Positions 33,801 through 41,964 of a stretch of DNA of 64,000 nucleotides are shown piece after piece. The translations under genes were made by a program, and so were the position numbers. The stretch is from Actinoalloteichus fjordicus (GTDB lineage Bacteria > Actinomycetota > Actinomycetes > Mycobacteriales > Pseudonocardiaceae): assembly GCF_001941625.1 (NCBI RefSeq), contig NZ_CP016076.1, forward strand, positions 5,254,001-5,318,000, read 5' to 3'. The first letter of the stretch is position 1, and each line of letters begins with the position of its first letter. Below the pieces are notes generated by a model. It was not told the DNA's origin, did no database searches, and saw only the letters and a program-made list of their open reading frames with translations.

Positions 33801-33888
33801 GTCTCCTCCGCCGCCGACGAATCCCCGCCGCGCCGAGAAATTCGACGCATCCAATCCCCGACGCATCGAACGAAGGAGAGTCCCGACC

Positions 33889-35154
33889 GTGCCGACGCCA
33901 CTGCCCGCGAACCTCCCGCCCCGCCTGACCATCTCGCTGTGGGACTTCAGCTGGTACACCCGCACCGGCCCCGGCGAGCCCTTCGCCGACCTCGACGCCG
34001 CCTTCGCCCAGGCCGTCGAACGCGGGTACAACACCATCCGGATCTGCGCCATGCCGCTGCTGCTGTTCGGCAGCGGCCTCGACACCAGTGCGCTGCGGTT
34101 CGGCCCACTCGGCGGCGAGTACGGACAGCGGGTGCGCTGGTACGACGTCCGCAAGACCACCGAGATCGACGGCCGTGCGCACCTGCTCGCCCTGTTCGAG
34201 GCGGCGCGGCGGCACGACTGCCACGTGATCCTGTCGAGCTGGGAGTATCAGCAGAGTCCCGCCTTCGCCGCCGACCGGGCCTGGCTGGACGCGGTGAACG
34301 CCGTCGACCCCGAGGATCGCGCCGAGGCACTCGCCGACGCGCTCGCCGACCTCGTGGACTTCCTCGCCGAGCACGGCCTCGACGACCGGATCGCCTTCAC
34401 CGAGCTGCACAACGAGGTCCAGGCGGGGCACCTCGCGGACGGCCTGGACACCGCCGTGGACCGAGTCGTCGCGCTGCGGCCCCGGCTGGAGCGGGGCATC
34501 GCCCGATTCCGGCGGCGTCACCCCGATCGGCCGGTCACGGTGAACTACGCCGAGGTTCCGGTGGGCTCGCTGCGCGGGATCCCCCGCGACATCGACATCG
34601 CCGTCTTCCACCCGTATGTGTACGGGGTGCTCGACGAGATGCTGGAGGTCTTCGCGCTGCGCGACGCGGCGCGCCCGTTCCCGCAGGAGCGGGCGCGCCG
34701 CGAGCTGCTGCGCCCCGGCGCGCCAGGCCTCGCCGACTGGGCCCCGCCCGAGGCGGACCGGTGGCGGCAGGAGGCGACGGTCGTCGGCGACCGCGAGGTC
34801 TACCTACACGACTGGTGTGATCCGGTCGCCTTCGACGCCTGGCTGTACGAGCGCTATGCCGTCCACCGGCTCGCGATGGAGCAACGGCTCACCACCTGGA
34901 TCGCGGCCGCCGCCGACTGGGCCGCCGAGCGGGGCATCCCACTGGTGTTCGGCGAGGGCTGGATCGGCTACACGCCGCTGTACGGCACCTTCGAGGAAGG
35001 CCCGATCGGCGCGAACTTCTGCCGCCGCGCCGTCGCGGAGTCCGTACGGGTCGGCGCCCTGGGCACGGTGGTCTGCTCCAACGCCGCGCCGCAGCACCCG
35101 ATGTGGGCCGACGTCGCGTTGCAGCGCGAGTGCAACGAGGCGTTTCTCAGGTGA
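33889..35154 (+). CDS. Cellulase-like glycoside hydrolase (GH5/clan A type)
   Basis: 421 aa, GTG start with AAGGAGAG upstream, no signal peptide. A TIM-barrel hydrolase of the sugar-binding cellulase-like group: ISLWDFSWYTRTGPGEPF at the start, SSWEYQQSPAF, acid/base candidate in AFTELHNEVQAG (Glu before or after the Asn), and nucleophile candidate in LVFGEGWIGY. It follows the transporter operon with an 88-nt gap, so its substrate is presumably the same oligosaccharide. Activity has not been established for close relatives that I can name. Confidence 0.85.
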   Translation: MPTPLPANLPPRLTISLWDFSWYTRTGPGEPFADLDAAFAQAVERGYNTIRICAMPLLLFGSGLDTSALRFGPLGGEYGQRVRWYDVRKTTEIDGRAHLLALFEAARRHDCHVILSSWEYQQSPAFAADRAWLDAVNAVDPEDRAEALADALADLVDFLAEHGLDDRIAFTELHNEVQAGHLADGLDTAVDRVVALRPRLERGIARFRRRHPDRPVTVNYAEVPVGSLRGIPRDIDIAVFHPYVYGVLDEMLEVFALRDAARPFPQERARRELLRPGAPGLADWAPPEADRWRQEATVVGDREVYLHDWCDPVAFDAWLYERYAVHRLAMEQRLTTWIAAAADWAAERGIPLVFGEGWIGYTPLYGTFEEGPIGANFCRRAVAESVRVGALGTVVCSNAAPQHPMWADVALQRECNEAFLR

Positions 35155-35163
35155 GAAGAACAG

Positions 35164-35195
35164 GACGCGGCGGGCGGCACCGCGCCCGCCGCGTC
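35164..35195. terminator. Perfect 13-bp hairpin between convergent genes
   Basis: GACGCGGCGGGCG (35164-35176) pairs perfectly with CGCCCGCCGCGTC (35183-35195) around a 6-nt loop, 9 nt after the hydrolase stop. No U-tract follows, as usual in actinomycetes. Confidence 0.85.
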
Positions 35196-35353
35196 GGCTC
35201 CGGCGGAAGAAGGGCGAATCGCCGCCCGGCCGCACACCGGACTCGACGGCGACTCGCCGGGTCGCCGGGTCGCCGCGCGAGCGGACACCAGAGATCGAGC
35301 AGGCCCGCTCCAGTAGACAGCGGGTCCGGCTCGATCTCCTCGTGCCGCCCGGC

Positions 35354-35896
35354 TCAGTCCCCCGCCACGCCCTCGCCCAGGAAGTACCCGTCGTCCAGGG
35401 CCGCGACCAGGGCCGTCAGCGCGCCGATGTAGCTGTACTGGCGCATGCCCATGGTCAGGCCCGTCGCGGTGTGGGTGAAGCTGGAGGCAATGGGGCCGCC
35501 GCCGAGCCCGCGTCCGTGGCCCGCGCCTGCCTGGATGTTGGAGAAGTGCACCTCCACCACCGGCCGCCCGGTCTCCTCCAACGCGTGCCGCACGCCTTCG
35601 CCGACGGTCGTCAGGCCCGCCGGGTTGACGATGTAGGCGTCGACGCGCTCGGCCGACTCGTGGATGTACTCCAGGATGGCGCCCTCGTAGTTGGAGGAGA
35701 AGTTCTCCACCGTCACCCCGAGGCGCTCGCCGAAGCCCGCCACATAGGCCTTGAGGTCGTCGAGCGAGCCGACGTCGCCGTAGACCTTCCTGCTGCGCGC
35801 GCCGAGGTTGGACATGTTCGGTCCGTCGATCACGGCGATGCGATGATCGCGGTCGCCTCGGCGCACGATCCGAAACTCGTGAGCGTCGTCGGTCAT
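35354..35896 (-). CDS. Divergent type II 3-dehydroquinate dehydratase-like protein
   Basis: 180 aa, GAGGAG before the ATG at 35896. The fold signature is clear: IAVIDGPNMSNLGARSRKVYG (Arg and Tyr of the active-site lid), ENFSSNYEGAILEYIHES, VNPAGLTTVGEGVRHAL and PVVEVHFSNIQAG (catalytic His). Against canonical AroQ, the substrate-binding THT is TTV and the REEFR segment is GHGRGLGGG. The lid Arg/Tyr and general-acid His are retained, but the substrate pocket is changed. Its place at the end of a degradation cluster suggests a dehydratase acting on another cyclic hydroxy-keto acid. Confidence 0.85.
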   Translation of the reverse strand: MTDDAHEFRIVRRGDRDHRIAVIDGPNMSNLGARSRKVYGDVGSLDDLKAYVAGFGERLGVTVENFSSNYEGAILEYIHESAERVDAYIVNPAGLTTVGEGVRHALEETGRPVVEVHFSNIQAGAGHGRGLGGGPIASSFTHTATGLTMGMRQYSYIGALTALVAALDDGYFLGEGVAGD

Positions 35897-36136
35897 GATG
35901 GGCAGCTCCTCGTCGTGGCGAATGATCTGGGTGTCCTGGTCTCTCGCGGTTCGTCGCCCGCGGGCAGAGGATCGGCGCGGCGCGGTGGTCCGGCGGCGGG
36001 CTCGTCGGTCGGCGCTCCCGGGAGGATCGGCCGTCGCAGCCGAGCACGCCACCGCTGCCGGGCAGGCCTGCCGCCCGCCACCGGAGCAGGCCGCCGAACC
36101 ACCGCACCGCCGTCGAACGGCGTGGTGCGGTCGGGG

Positions 36137-36892
36137 TCAGTTGAAGCGCAGACCCGCGTCCACCAGCAGCGACTGCCCGGTGATGAAGTCGCTCTCGTCG
36201 GAGGCCAGGAACAGCACGGCGCCGACCGCGTCGGAGGGCTTGCCCTTCCGCTTCAGGGCCTGCTGGGCGATGATCCCGTCCCACTGGTCCTCGGTGATGG
36301 TCTCGCGCGGCACCTCGGTGACGATGCCGTGCGGCCGGATCGAGTTCACGTTGATGTCGAAGGCGCCGAGTTCGGTGGCGACCGCCCGGCTGAAGGCCTC
36401 GACGGCGCCCTTCGACGCGACGTAGTGCGCGTAGTTCGCCCGGCCGGTCGTCACCACGCTGGAGGAGATGTTCACGATCTTCCCGTAGCGCTTCGCCTTC
36501 ATCACCGGCGCGACGGCCTGCGTGGTGAGCAGCACGCCCCGGGTGTTGACGGCGAACACGTGCTCCCATTCCTCGACCGAGATCTCGTCGAAGGGGCGCA
36601 TCTTCAGAGTGGAGAAAACGGCGGCGTTGTTGACGAGGATGTCCACGGTGCCGAACTCGGCGACAGCCTGTCGGACCATGGCATCCACGCTCGCCTTGTC
36701 CGAGACGTCGGTGGTCACCGCGAGGGCCCGGCCGCCTGCGGCGGTGATCTCCTCGGCGACCTCGCGGGCCTTCGTCTCGTTGAGGTCGGCGATCACCACG
36801 GCCGCACCGCGCTCGGCGAACGCCAGGCAGTAGGCACGGCCGATGCCCTGTCCGCCGCCGGTGATGACGGCGACTCGATCGGAGAACGTCAT
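36137..36892 (-). CDS. SDR-family oxidoreductase
   Basis: 251-aa classical short-chain dehydrogenase. TGGGQGIGRAYCLAF binds the cofactor; Asp in VIADLNE favours NAD(H). NNAAVF, the catalytic Ser in NISSSVVTTG, and YVASK with Tyr and Lys are intact, and the C-terminal FITGQSLLVDAG is typical. It lies between two 240-bp gaps in the degradation cluster and may be transcribed from its own promoter. Confidence 0.92.
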   Translation of the reverse strand: MTFSDRVAVITGGGQGIGRAYCLAFAERGAAVVIADLNETKAREVAEEITAAGGRALAVTTDVSDKASVDAMVRQAVAEFGTVDILVNNAAVFSTLKMRPFDEISVEEWEHVFAVNTRGVLLTTQAVAPVMKAKRYGKIVNISSSVVTTGRANYAHYVASKGAVEAFSRAVATELGAFDINVNSIRPHGIVTEVPRETITEDQWDGIIAQQALKRKGKPSDAVGAVLFLASDESDFITGQSLLVDAGLRFN

Positions 36893-37132
36893 TGTCTCTT
36901 CCTGTCTCTCGTCGGGGTTCGGGCCCCGTTTCCTCTGGCACTGTCGGGTGACAGCGATGTCGGACCTCGGTGGGTGCGAGGCCCGGTTCGAGTCGGCCCA
37001 TGTCGTGGCCCCGGTCCGCAGGCGGGCCGATCAGGCCCGTCGGGCGGTGGCGGCGCTGCCGTGGCGGCGGGCGCCGAGTTCGGGCGAACCGACTCGGCGA
37101 CGGTTCTGCCGGGCCGATGGGCTGCGGCGTGC

Positions 37133-37882
37133 TCAGGCCTCGGTGAGGTGCAGGGCCGCCATCCCGCCGTCGACGGTGAGCACGGTGCCGACGGTGGAGT
37201 GGGCCCATGGACTCGCCAGGTAGGCGACCGCCTCGCCGACCTCACGCGGGTCGACCATGCGGCCGGTGGGCTGGCGGGCCTCGAACTGGGCGCGGCGGGC
37301 GGCCGGGTCCGGGGCCGCCTCGGCGAGCGCGGTCATGAAGGGCGTGTCCACGGTGCCCGGCTCGACGGCGTTGACGCGGATGCGCTCGGCGACGAGGTCG
37401 GCGGCCATCGCCCTGGTCATCGACTGGATCGCCCCCTTGGTCGCGGAGTACGCCACCCGGCTGCGCAGCCCGCTGGCCGCGGTGCACGAGGAGACGTTGA
37501 CGATCGCCGCGTCGGATCCCCTGCGCAGCAACGGCAGTGCGGCGCGGATCGTGCGGACGTAGCCGAGCACGTTGACGTCGTAGAGCCGCTGCCACTCGTC
37601 GAGCCCGCCGTCCTCGACGGTGCCGACGAAGCTGACGCCCGCGTTGTTGACCAGGACGTCGACCCGGCCCTCCCGATCGCCGATCCCGGCCAGCGCCGCA
37701 TCCACCTCGGACTGATCGGTGACGTCGGCCCGCCACGCGGTGACTCCCTCGGCGGGGCCTTCGACGTCCCGATCGAGGACGTGGACCACGGCACCGCGAG
37801 CGCGCAGGACCTCGGCGACCGCTCTTCCGATCCCCGCGTTCCCGCCGGTGACGACCGCGACGCGGCCTGCGAAGTCCGTCAT
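37133..37882 (-). CDS. SDR-family oxidoreductase
   Basis: 249 aa. Cofactor motif TGGNAGIGRAVAEVL, NAD-type acidic residue in VLDRDVEG, NNAGVSFVG, catalytic Ser in NVSSCTAASG, YSATK. Ends with VGTVLTVDGGMAALH. The ATG at 37882 overlaps the stop of the upstream hydrolase gene (ATGA). With the second SDR at 36137 it could provide two successive alcohol oxidations in ring-fission chemistry. Confidence 0.92.
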   Translation of the reverse strand: MTDFAGRVAVVTGGNAGIGRAVAEVLRARGAVVHVLDRDVEGPAEGVTAWRADVTDQSEVDAALAGIGDREGRVDVLVNNAGVSFVGTVEDGGLDEWQRLYDVNVLGYVRTIRAALPLLRRGSDAAIVNVSSCTAASGLRSRVAYSATKGAIQSMTRAMAADLVAERIRVNAVEPGTVDTPFMTALAEAAPDPAARRAQFEARQPTGRMVDPREVGEAVAYLASPWAHSTVGTVLTVDGGMAALHLTEA

Positions 37883-38742
37883 GCCAGTTCTCCCGTTCCT
37901 CCGGCGGGTTGCCCGGACAGTTCCCAGTCGTCGGCGAGCAGGCTCGCGACGGCGGCAGGCCGTTCCAGCGTCAGCAGATGTCCGGCACCCGGAACGACGT
38001 GATGGGCGACGCTGGCCGGGATGGCATCCGCGACCTGCGTCAGCACCGACGGCGGCGTGGAGACGTCCTGGCCCGCCGAGACGCAGTAGGTGCGCGGCAG
38101 CCGGGCGCCGATCTCGCCGAAGCCGGGGAAGCCTGCCATCGAACTCCACGCCGCCGCCCAGGCCTCCGGGGCCATGGCGAGCACCCGGCTCCTGGCGTAC
38201 TCGACCCCCGGCAGCCCCTCGGTCAGGCTCTCCTGGGTGAACCAGCGGCGGAGCGTGGACTCGACGACGCCCGGCATCCCCGAGCGCAGCGCGGCCTGCC
38301 CCCGCTCGCGGAACACCGGTCCGCCCTCGGCGGGGGTGGCGATGAGGTGCAGGGAGGCGAAGCGGCGCGGGGCGCTCGCGGCGGCCAGCGCCGCCACGAC
38401 GCCGCCCATCGAATGGCCGGCCAGGTGCACGAGCCGGTCGGGCCCGAACGTGTCGAGTGCGGCGAAGGCGTCCAGGACGGCGAGCACGTCCCTGGCCATC
38501 GCGGGCAGCCGCACCTCGGTGGCGTCGGCTCGGGTCTCGCCGTGTCCGCGCAGGTCGGGGAGCACCAGCCGGAAGCGGTCGACCACTCGCTCCGCCACCG
38601 CGTCGAAGGCATGGTGATCGAGCCCGATCGGATGCAGCAGGAGGATCGGCTGCGCCTCGGGCGGGCCGCTGGTCCAGAACGCGATGTCGACCGCGCCGCG
38701 CCGCACGGTGCGGCGGGTGGGCGACGACGGGGGCACGGTCAT
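37879..38742 (-). CDS. Alpha/beta hydrolase
   Basis: 287 aa with complete triad: nucleophile in LAGHSMGGVV, acid in SAGQDVSTPP, His in VPGAGHLLTLERP; oxyanion HPIGLDHHAF. It resembles 3-oxoadipate enol-lactonases and C-C bond hydrolases. ATGA overlaps with both neighbours place it firmly in the operon. A lactonase or ring-fission-product hydrolase role is inferred. Confidence 0.9.
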   Translation of the reverse strand: MTVPPSSPTRRTVRRGAVDIAFWTSGPPEAQPILLLHPIGLDHHAFDAVAERVVDRFRLVLPDLRGHGETRADATEVRLPAMARDVLAVLDAFAALDTFGPDRLVHLAGHSMGGVVAALAAASAPRRFASLHLIATPAEGGPVFRERGQAALRSGMPGVVESTLRRWFTQESLTEGLPGVEYARSRVLAMAPEAWAAAWSSMAGFPGFGEIGARLPRTYCVSAGQDVSTPPSVLTQVADAIPASVAHHVVPGAGHLLTLERPAAVASLLADDWELSGQPAGGTGELA

Positions 38743-39923
38743 CGGTCCGCCTCCTGCACGCCGAGCACGCCGTCCGCCCGGAGCCTGCCGATCTCGTGCT
38801 CGTCGAGCCCGAGCAGCTCGCGCAGCACGCCGGGACCGTCCTGGCCCAGTCGCGGCGGATACCGCAGCGGGATGTGCCCGCCGTCGGTGAAACGCACTGG
38901 ATTACCCACCACCCGCACCTGCTCTCCCGAATCGGACTCCAGTTCCACGACCATGTCGCGGCCCGCGTGACCTGCGTCGTCGATGGCCTCGGGCACGGTC
39001 TTGATCAGCGCGGTGGGCACGCCGTGCTCCACGAGCCTGCCGACCCAGGCCTGTGCGCTGTCGCGGGCGAACTCCGCTTCCAGGAGTTCCCACAGTTCGT
39101 CGCGGTGGCGGAGGCGCGCTCCGCCGTCGATGAAGCGTTCATCGCTGATCAGCTCGTCCACACCCAGCACTGTGCAGAGTCCTCGCCACATCCGCTCGGT
39201 GTTGGCGGTGACCACCAGTTCGCGGCCGTCGCCCGCGGTGAAGGAGCGATAGGTGGGGATGGAGTCATGGCGGGCGGCCTGGGGCTGCGGGGCCAGTCCG
39301 CTGATCATCGCGTAGACGGCCTGGTAGGACAGCATGGAGAGCTGGCCGTCGAGCATCGAGATGTCGACGTGGCGGCCCCGTCCGGTGCCGCGCTGCTCGA
39401 TCACGGCGGAGAGCACGCCGATGGCGGCGAACAGCCCGGCCACCAGGTCGCCTGCGGGGATGCCGAGTCGCATCGCGGATGAGCCCGCCTCCCCCGTGAG
39501 GCTCATGACGCCGGAGAGGGCCTGCACGATCATGTCGTAGGCGGGGCGGTCTCGCCAGGGCCCGTCCTGGCCGAAGCCGCTGATCGACGCCCAGACCAGC
39601 TCCGGCCTGCCCTCGCGCAGCTCCGCCGGGTCGATGCCCAGCCGACGAGCCACCCCCGGCCGGTAGTTCTCCACCACGACGTCGCCCGCCGCGACGAGTT
39701 GCCGGGCCAGTCGCTGCCCGTCGGGCGTCTTGAGATCGAGGGCGACGCTCTCCTTGTTGCGGTTGTTCCCGAGGTAGTAGGCGCTGTCGCCGTCGACGAA
39801 GTACGGCGGAATCGCTCGACTCGAATCACCCGTCAGTGGCTCGACCTTGATGACCCTGGCCCCGAGGTCGGCCAGGATCTGCGTGCAGTACGGGCCGGAG
39901 AGAAACGTGGTGAAGTCGATCAC
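38739..39923 (-). CDS. Class III CoA-transferase (CaiB/BaiF)
   Basis: 394 aa from a GTG. Family motifs: FTTFLSGPYCTQILADLGARVIKVEP, NNRNKESVALDLKTPDG, VVVENYRPGVARRLG with the catalytic-region Asp in RPAYDMIVQALSG, and RGRHVDISMLDGQ. The frame continues upstream through GPLHGITV, which family members normally carry as their first strand, but there is no usual start codon before an in-frame stop near 40000, so the true start (perhaps CTG, or a frameshift) is unclear. It activates an acid as its CoA thioester for the thiolase. Confidence 0.9.
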   Translation of the reverse strand: MIDFTTFLSGPYCTQILADLGARVIKVEPLTGDSSRAIPPYFVDGDSAYYLGNNRNKESVALDLKTPDGQRLARQLVAAGDVVVENYRPGVARRLGIDPAELREGRPELVWASISGFGQDGPWRDRPAYDMIVQALSGVMSLTGEAGSSAMRLGIPAGDLVAGLFAAIGVLSAVIEQRGTGRGRHVDISMLDGQLSMLSYQAVYAMISGLAPQPQAARHDSIPTYRSFTAGDGRELVVTANTERMWRGLCTVLGVDELISDERFIDGGARLRHRDELWELLEAEFARDSAQAWVGRLVEHGVPTALIKTVPEAIDDAGHAGRDMVVELESDSGEQVRVVGNPVRFTDGGHIPLRYPPRLGQDGPGVLRELLGLDEHEIGRLRADGVLGVQEADR

Positions 39924-40010
39924 CGTGATCCCGTGCAGCGGGCCGGTGTCGCCGGAGCTGCCGGGGCCGTTCTCAGACGGTCGCGAGTCGATGTCTGTTC
40001 ACCCTTTCGT

Positions 40011-40814
40011 CTACTCGGGATGCGGCTTGGTGCCGAGTTCCCTGGACAGCGCGACGGCCTTGGCCTGCACGGCCACGCCGATCGCGGGAATGCTGCGGTT
40101 GGGGGTGCGGTCCTTCGGGGAGGTCAGGCACAGGCAGCCGAGGACGCCCGCAGGCCCGAAGACCGGGGCGGCGATGCCGCGCGCCTCCGGCAGCTTCTCG
40201 CCGCCGCTGACCGCGTAGCCGGTACTGCGCACCCGCTCCAGCTCGGCGAACAACTCGCCCCGCGACGGCACCTCCGCCCCGGTGGCCGGGGACGGCGCCT
40301 CCTGTCGGAGGATCTCCAAGACCTCCAGTTCCGGCAGCCAGGCCAGGATGGCCTTGCCGGACGCGCCCCAGACCAGCGACAACGGCCGGTTCAGGTCGAT
40401 GCGGTACTGGAGTGCCTTGGTGCCGTCGGCGCGGACCGCGAAGGACAGCGACTTGGACTCCTGGTGGTAGAGCGCGAACAGCACGCTCTCGTCGAACTGG
40501 GTGGCCAGGTCCTGCACGTGCGGCCGCGCCAGGTCCACCACGTCGAGCGAGGCGACCACCCTGGCGGCGACGCGGTAGAACTGCGGTCCGACGTGGTACT
40601 GCCTGGTGTCGGACTCGCCCGCGACGAAGCCCTCCTGTTTGAGCAGTTGGAGGATGCGATGCACCGTCGAGGTGGCCAGGCCCAGCTCCTCGGCCAGCGT
40701 GCCGACGCCGACCCGGCCGTCCGCGTCGGCCAGTGCCGCGAGGACTCGGACGGTGCGGGCCACCGTTCCGACGCTCTCGGCGGACCCGGTCTGCCTGTTC
40801 GACGTGCTCGTCAT
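40011..40814 (-). CDS. IclR-family regulator
   Basis: 267 aa. N-terminal winged helix VARTVRVLAALADADGRVGVGTLAEELGLATSTVHRILQLLKQEGFV spans residues 18-65; the C-terminal GAF-like effector domain has GASGKAILAWLP and GIAAPVFGPAGVLGCLCLTSP. It starts 4 nt after the thiolase stop, so it is co-transcribed with the genes it presumably controls. A GGAAT-CCG-ATTCC dyad in front of the first gene (44761) is a plausible binding site. The effector is probably the pathway substrate. Confidence 0.93.
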   Translation of the reverse strand: MTSTSNRQTGSAESVGTVARTVRVLAALADADGRVGVGTLAEELGLATSTVHRILQLLKQEGFVAGESDTRQYHVGPQFYRVAARVVASLDVVDLARPHVQDLATQFDESVLFALYHQESKSLSFAVRADGTKALQYRIDLNRPLSLVWGASGKAILAWLPELEVLEILRQEAPSPATGAEVPSRGELFAELERVRSTGYAVSGGEKLPEARGIAAPVFGPAGVLGCLCLTSPKDRTPNRSIPAIGVAVQAKAVALSRELGTKPHPE

Positions 40815-40818
40815 CGAC

Positions 40819-41964
40819 TCACCCCACGTGCTCGAAGATGTGCACCGTGCACGCGCCGTGGTCGAGGCCGGAGATGCCGCCCCCGGTCACATGGGTGAGG
40901 CCTAGCCGCGCCCCGTCGACCTGGCGGGTGCCTGCAGTGCCTGTCAAGTGCCAGAAGACTTCCACAACCTGTGCGACTCCGCTGGCACCGACGGGATGCC
41001 CCTTGGCGAGCAGTCCGCCGCTGGGATTGACCACGACCTCGCCGCCGTAGGTGGTGGCGCCGGAGCGTAGGAAGCCGGTGGACTCGCCGACCGGACACAG
41101 CCCCAGCGCCTCGTAGTAGACGAGTTCGGCGATGGAGAAGGCGTCGTGCAGCTCGACGACGTCGATGTCCCGTGGGGAGACACCGGCCTGCTCATAGGCC
41201 TCGCGGGCGGACTCGAAGGTGATCTCGGGGCGGAGCATGTCGCGGAAGCCGCCGATGACCTGGCCGGAGTGCAGCACCGATGCGGCGATGCGCAGGGCGG
41301 GCCCGCCGAGCCTGCGCCGCACCGCGTCGGACACCACCAGCACGGCGGCGGCGCCGTCCCCGGTGGGGCAGCACTGGAGCAGGGTTAGCGGGTCGGCGAT
41401 GGGCCGGGCGGCCAGCACCTGCTCCACGGTCACCTCGGCGCGGAACTGGGCGTAGGGATTGGCGACGCCGTGTCGCCGCGCCTTGACGCTGACCGAGGCG
41501 AGGTCCTCGACGGAGGCATCCCGCTCGTGCAGGTAGCGGCGGGCGCGCATCGCGTACAGCGCGGGCATCACCATGCCCTGCTGGACCTCCCAGTCCTCGG
41601 TGACCAGCGGGAGCGTGCCGCCGCCGAACTGGGTGAGCTTGTCGACGCCGATCACCAGGACGACCTCGTGGTGCCCATCGGCGACGGCCCGGTGCGCCTC
41701 GTGCAGGGCGGTGGCTCCGCCGGAGCAGGCGTTGTCGACGTTGGTGACGGGGATGCCCCCGATGCCGATCTCCTTGACGATGCGCTGTCCGGTGAGCATC
41801 CCGCCGAAGGCGTGGCCGCAGTAGACGGCGCCGATCTCGGCGCGGCGCAGCCCGGCGGACTCCAGTGCGTCGAGCACCGCAGGGACCGCGAGGCCCGGGT
41901 AGCTCGACTCGCGGTGCCTGCCCATCGGGATCATCCCGGCACCGACGATGAAGCTGTCACGCAT
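40819..41964 (-). CDS. SCP-x-type thiolase / acetyl-CoA acetyltransferase
   Basis: 381 aa. Catalytic Cys in NVDNACSGGATAL, ELHDAFSIAE His, and GGLLAKGHPVGASG His are present. The end (THVTGGGISGLDHGACTVHI) is typical of the thiolase-like group that works with a DUF35 zinc-ribbon/OB-fold partner, here encoded immediately upstream and overlapping by 8 nt. Members carry out thiolytic or retro-aldol cleavage of bulky acyl-CoAs, for example in steroid side chains. Confidence 0.9.
   Translation of the reverse strand: MRDSFIVGAGMIPMGRHRESSYPGLAVPAVLDALESAGLRRAEIGAVYCGHAFGGMLTGQRIVKEIGIGGIPVTNVDNACSGGATALHEAHRAVADGHHEVVLVIGVDKLTQFGGGTLPLVTEDWEVQQGMVMPALYAMRARRYLHERDASVEDLASVSVKARRHGVANPYAQFRAEVTVEQVLAARPIADPLTLLQCCPTGDGAAAVLVVSDAVRRRLGGPALRIAASVLHSGQVIGGFRDMLRPEITFESAREAYEQAGVSPRDIDVVELHDAFSIAELVYYEALGLCPVGESTGFLRSGATTYGGEVVVNPSGGLLAKGHPVGASGVAQVVEVFWHLTGTAGTRQVDGARLGLTHVTGGGISGLDHGACTVHIFEHVG

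Noticed and set aside
34616-38002. Very long plus-strand open frame of 1,128 codons
   Set aside because: It crosses several well-supported genes on both strands, has Arg/Ser/Pro-rich composition and no family features; long antisense open frames are common at this G+C content.
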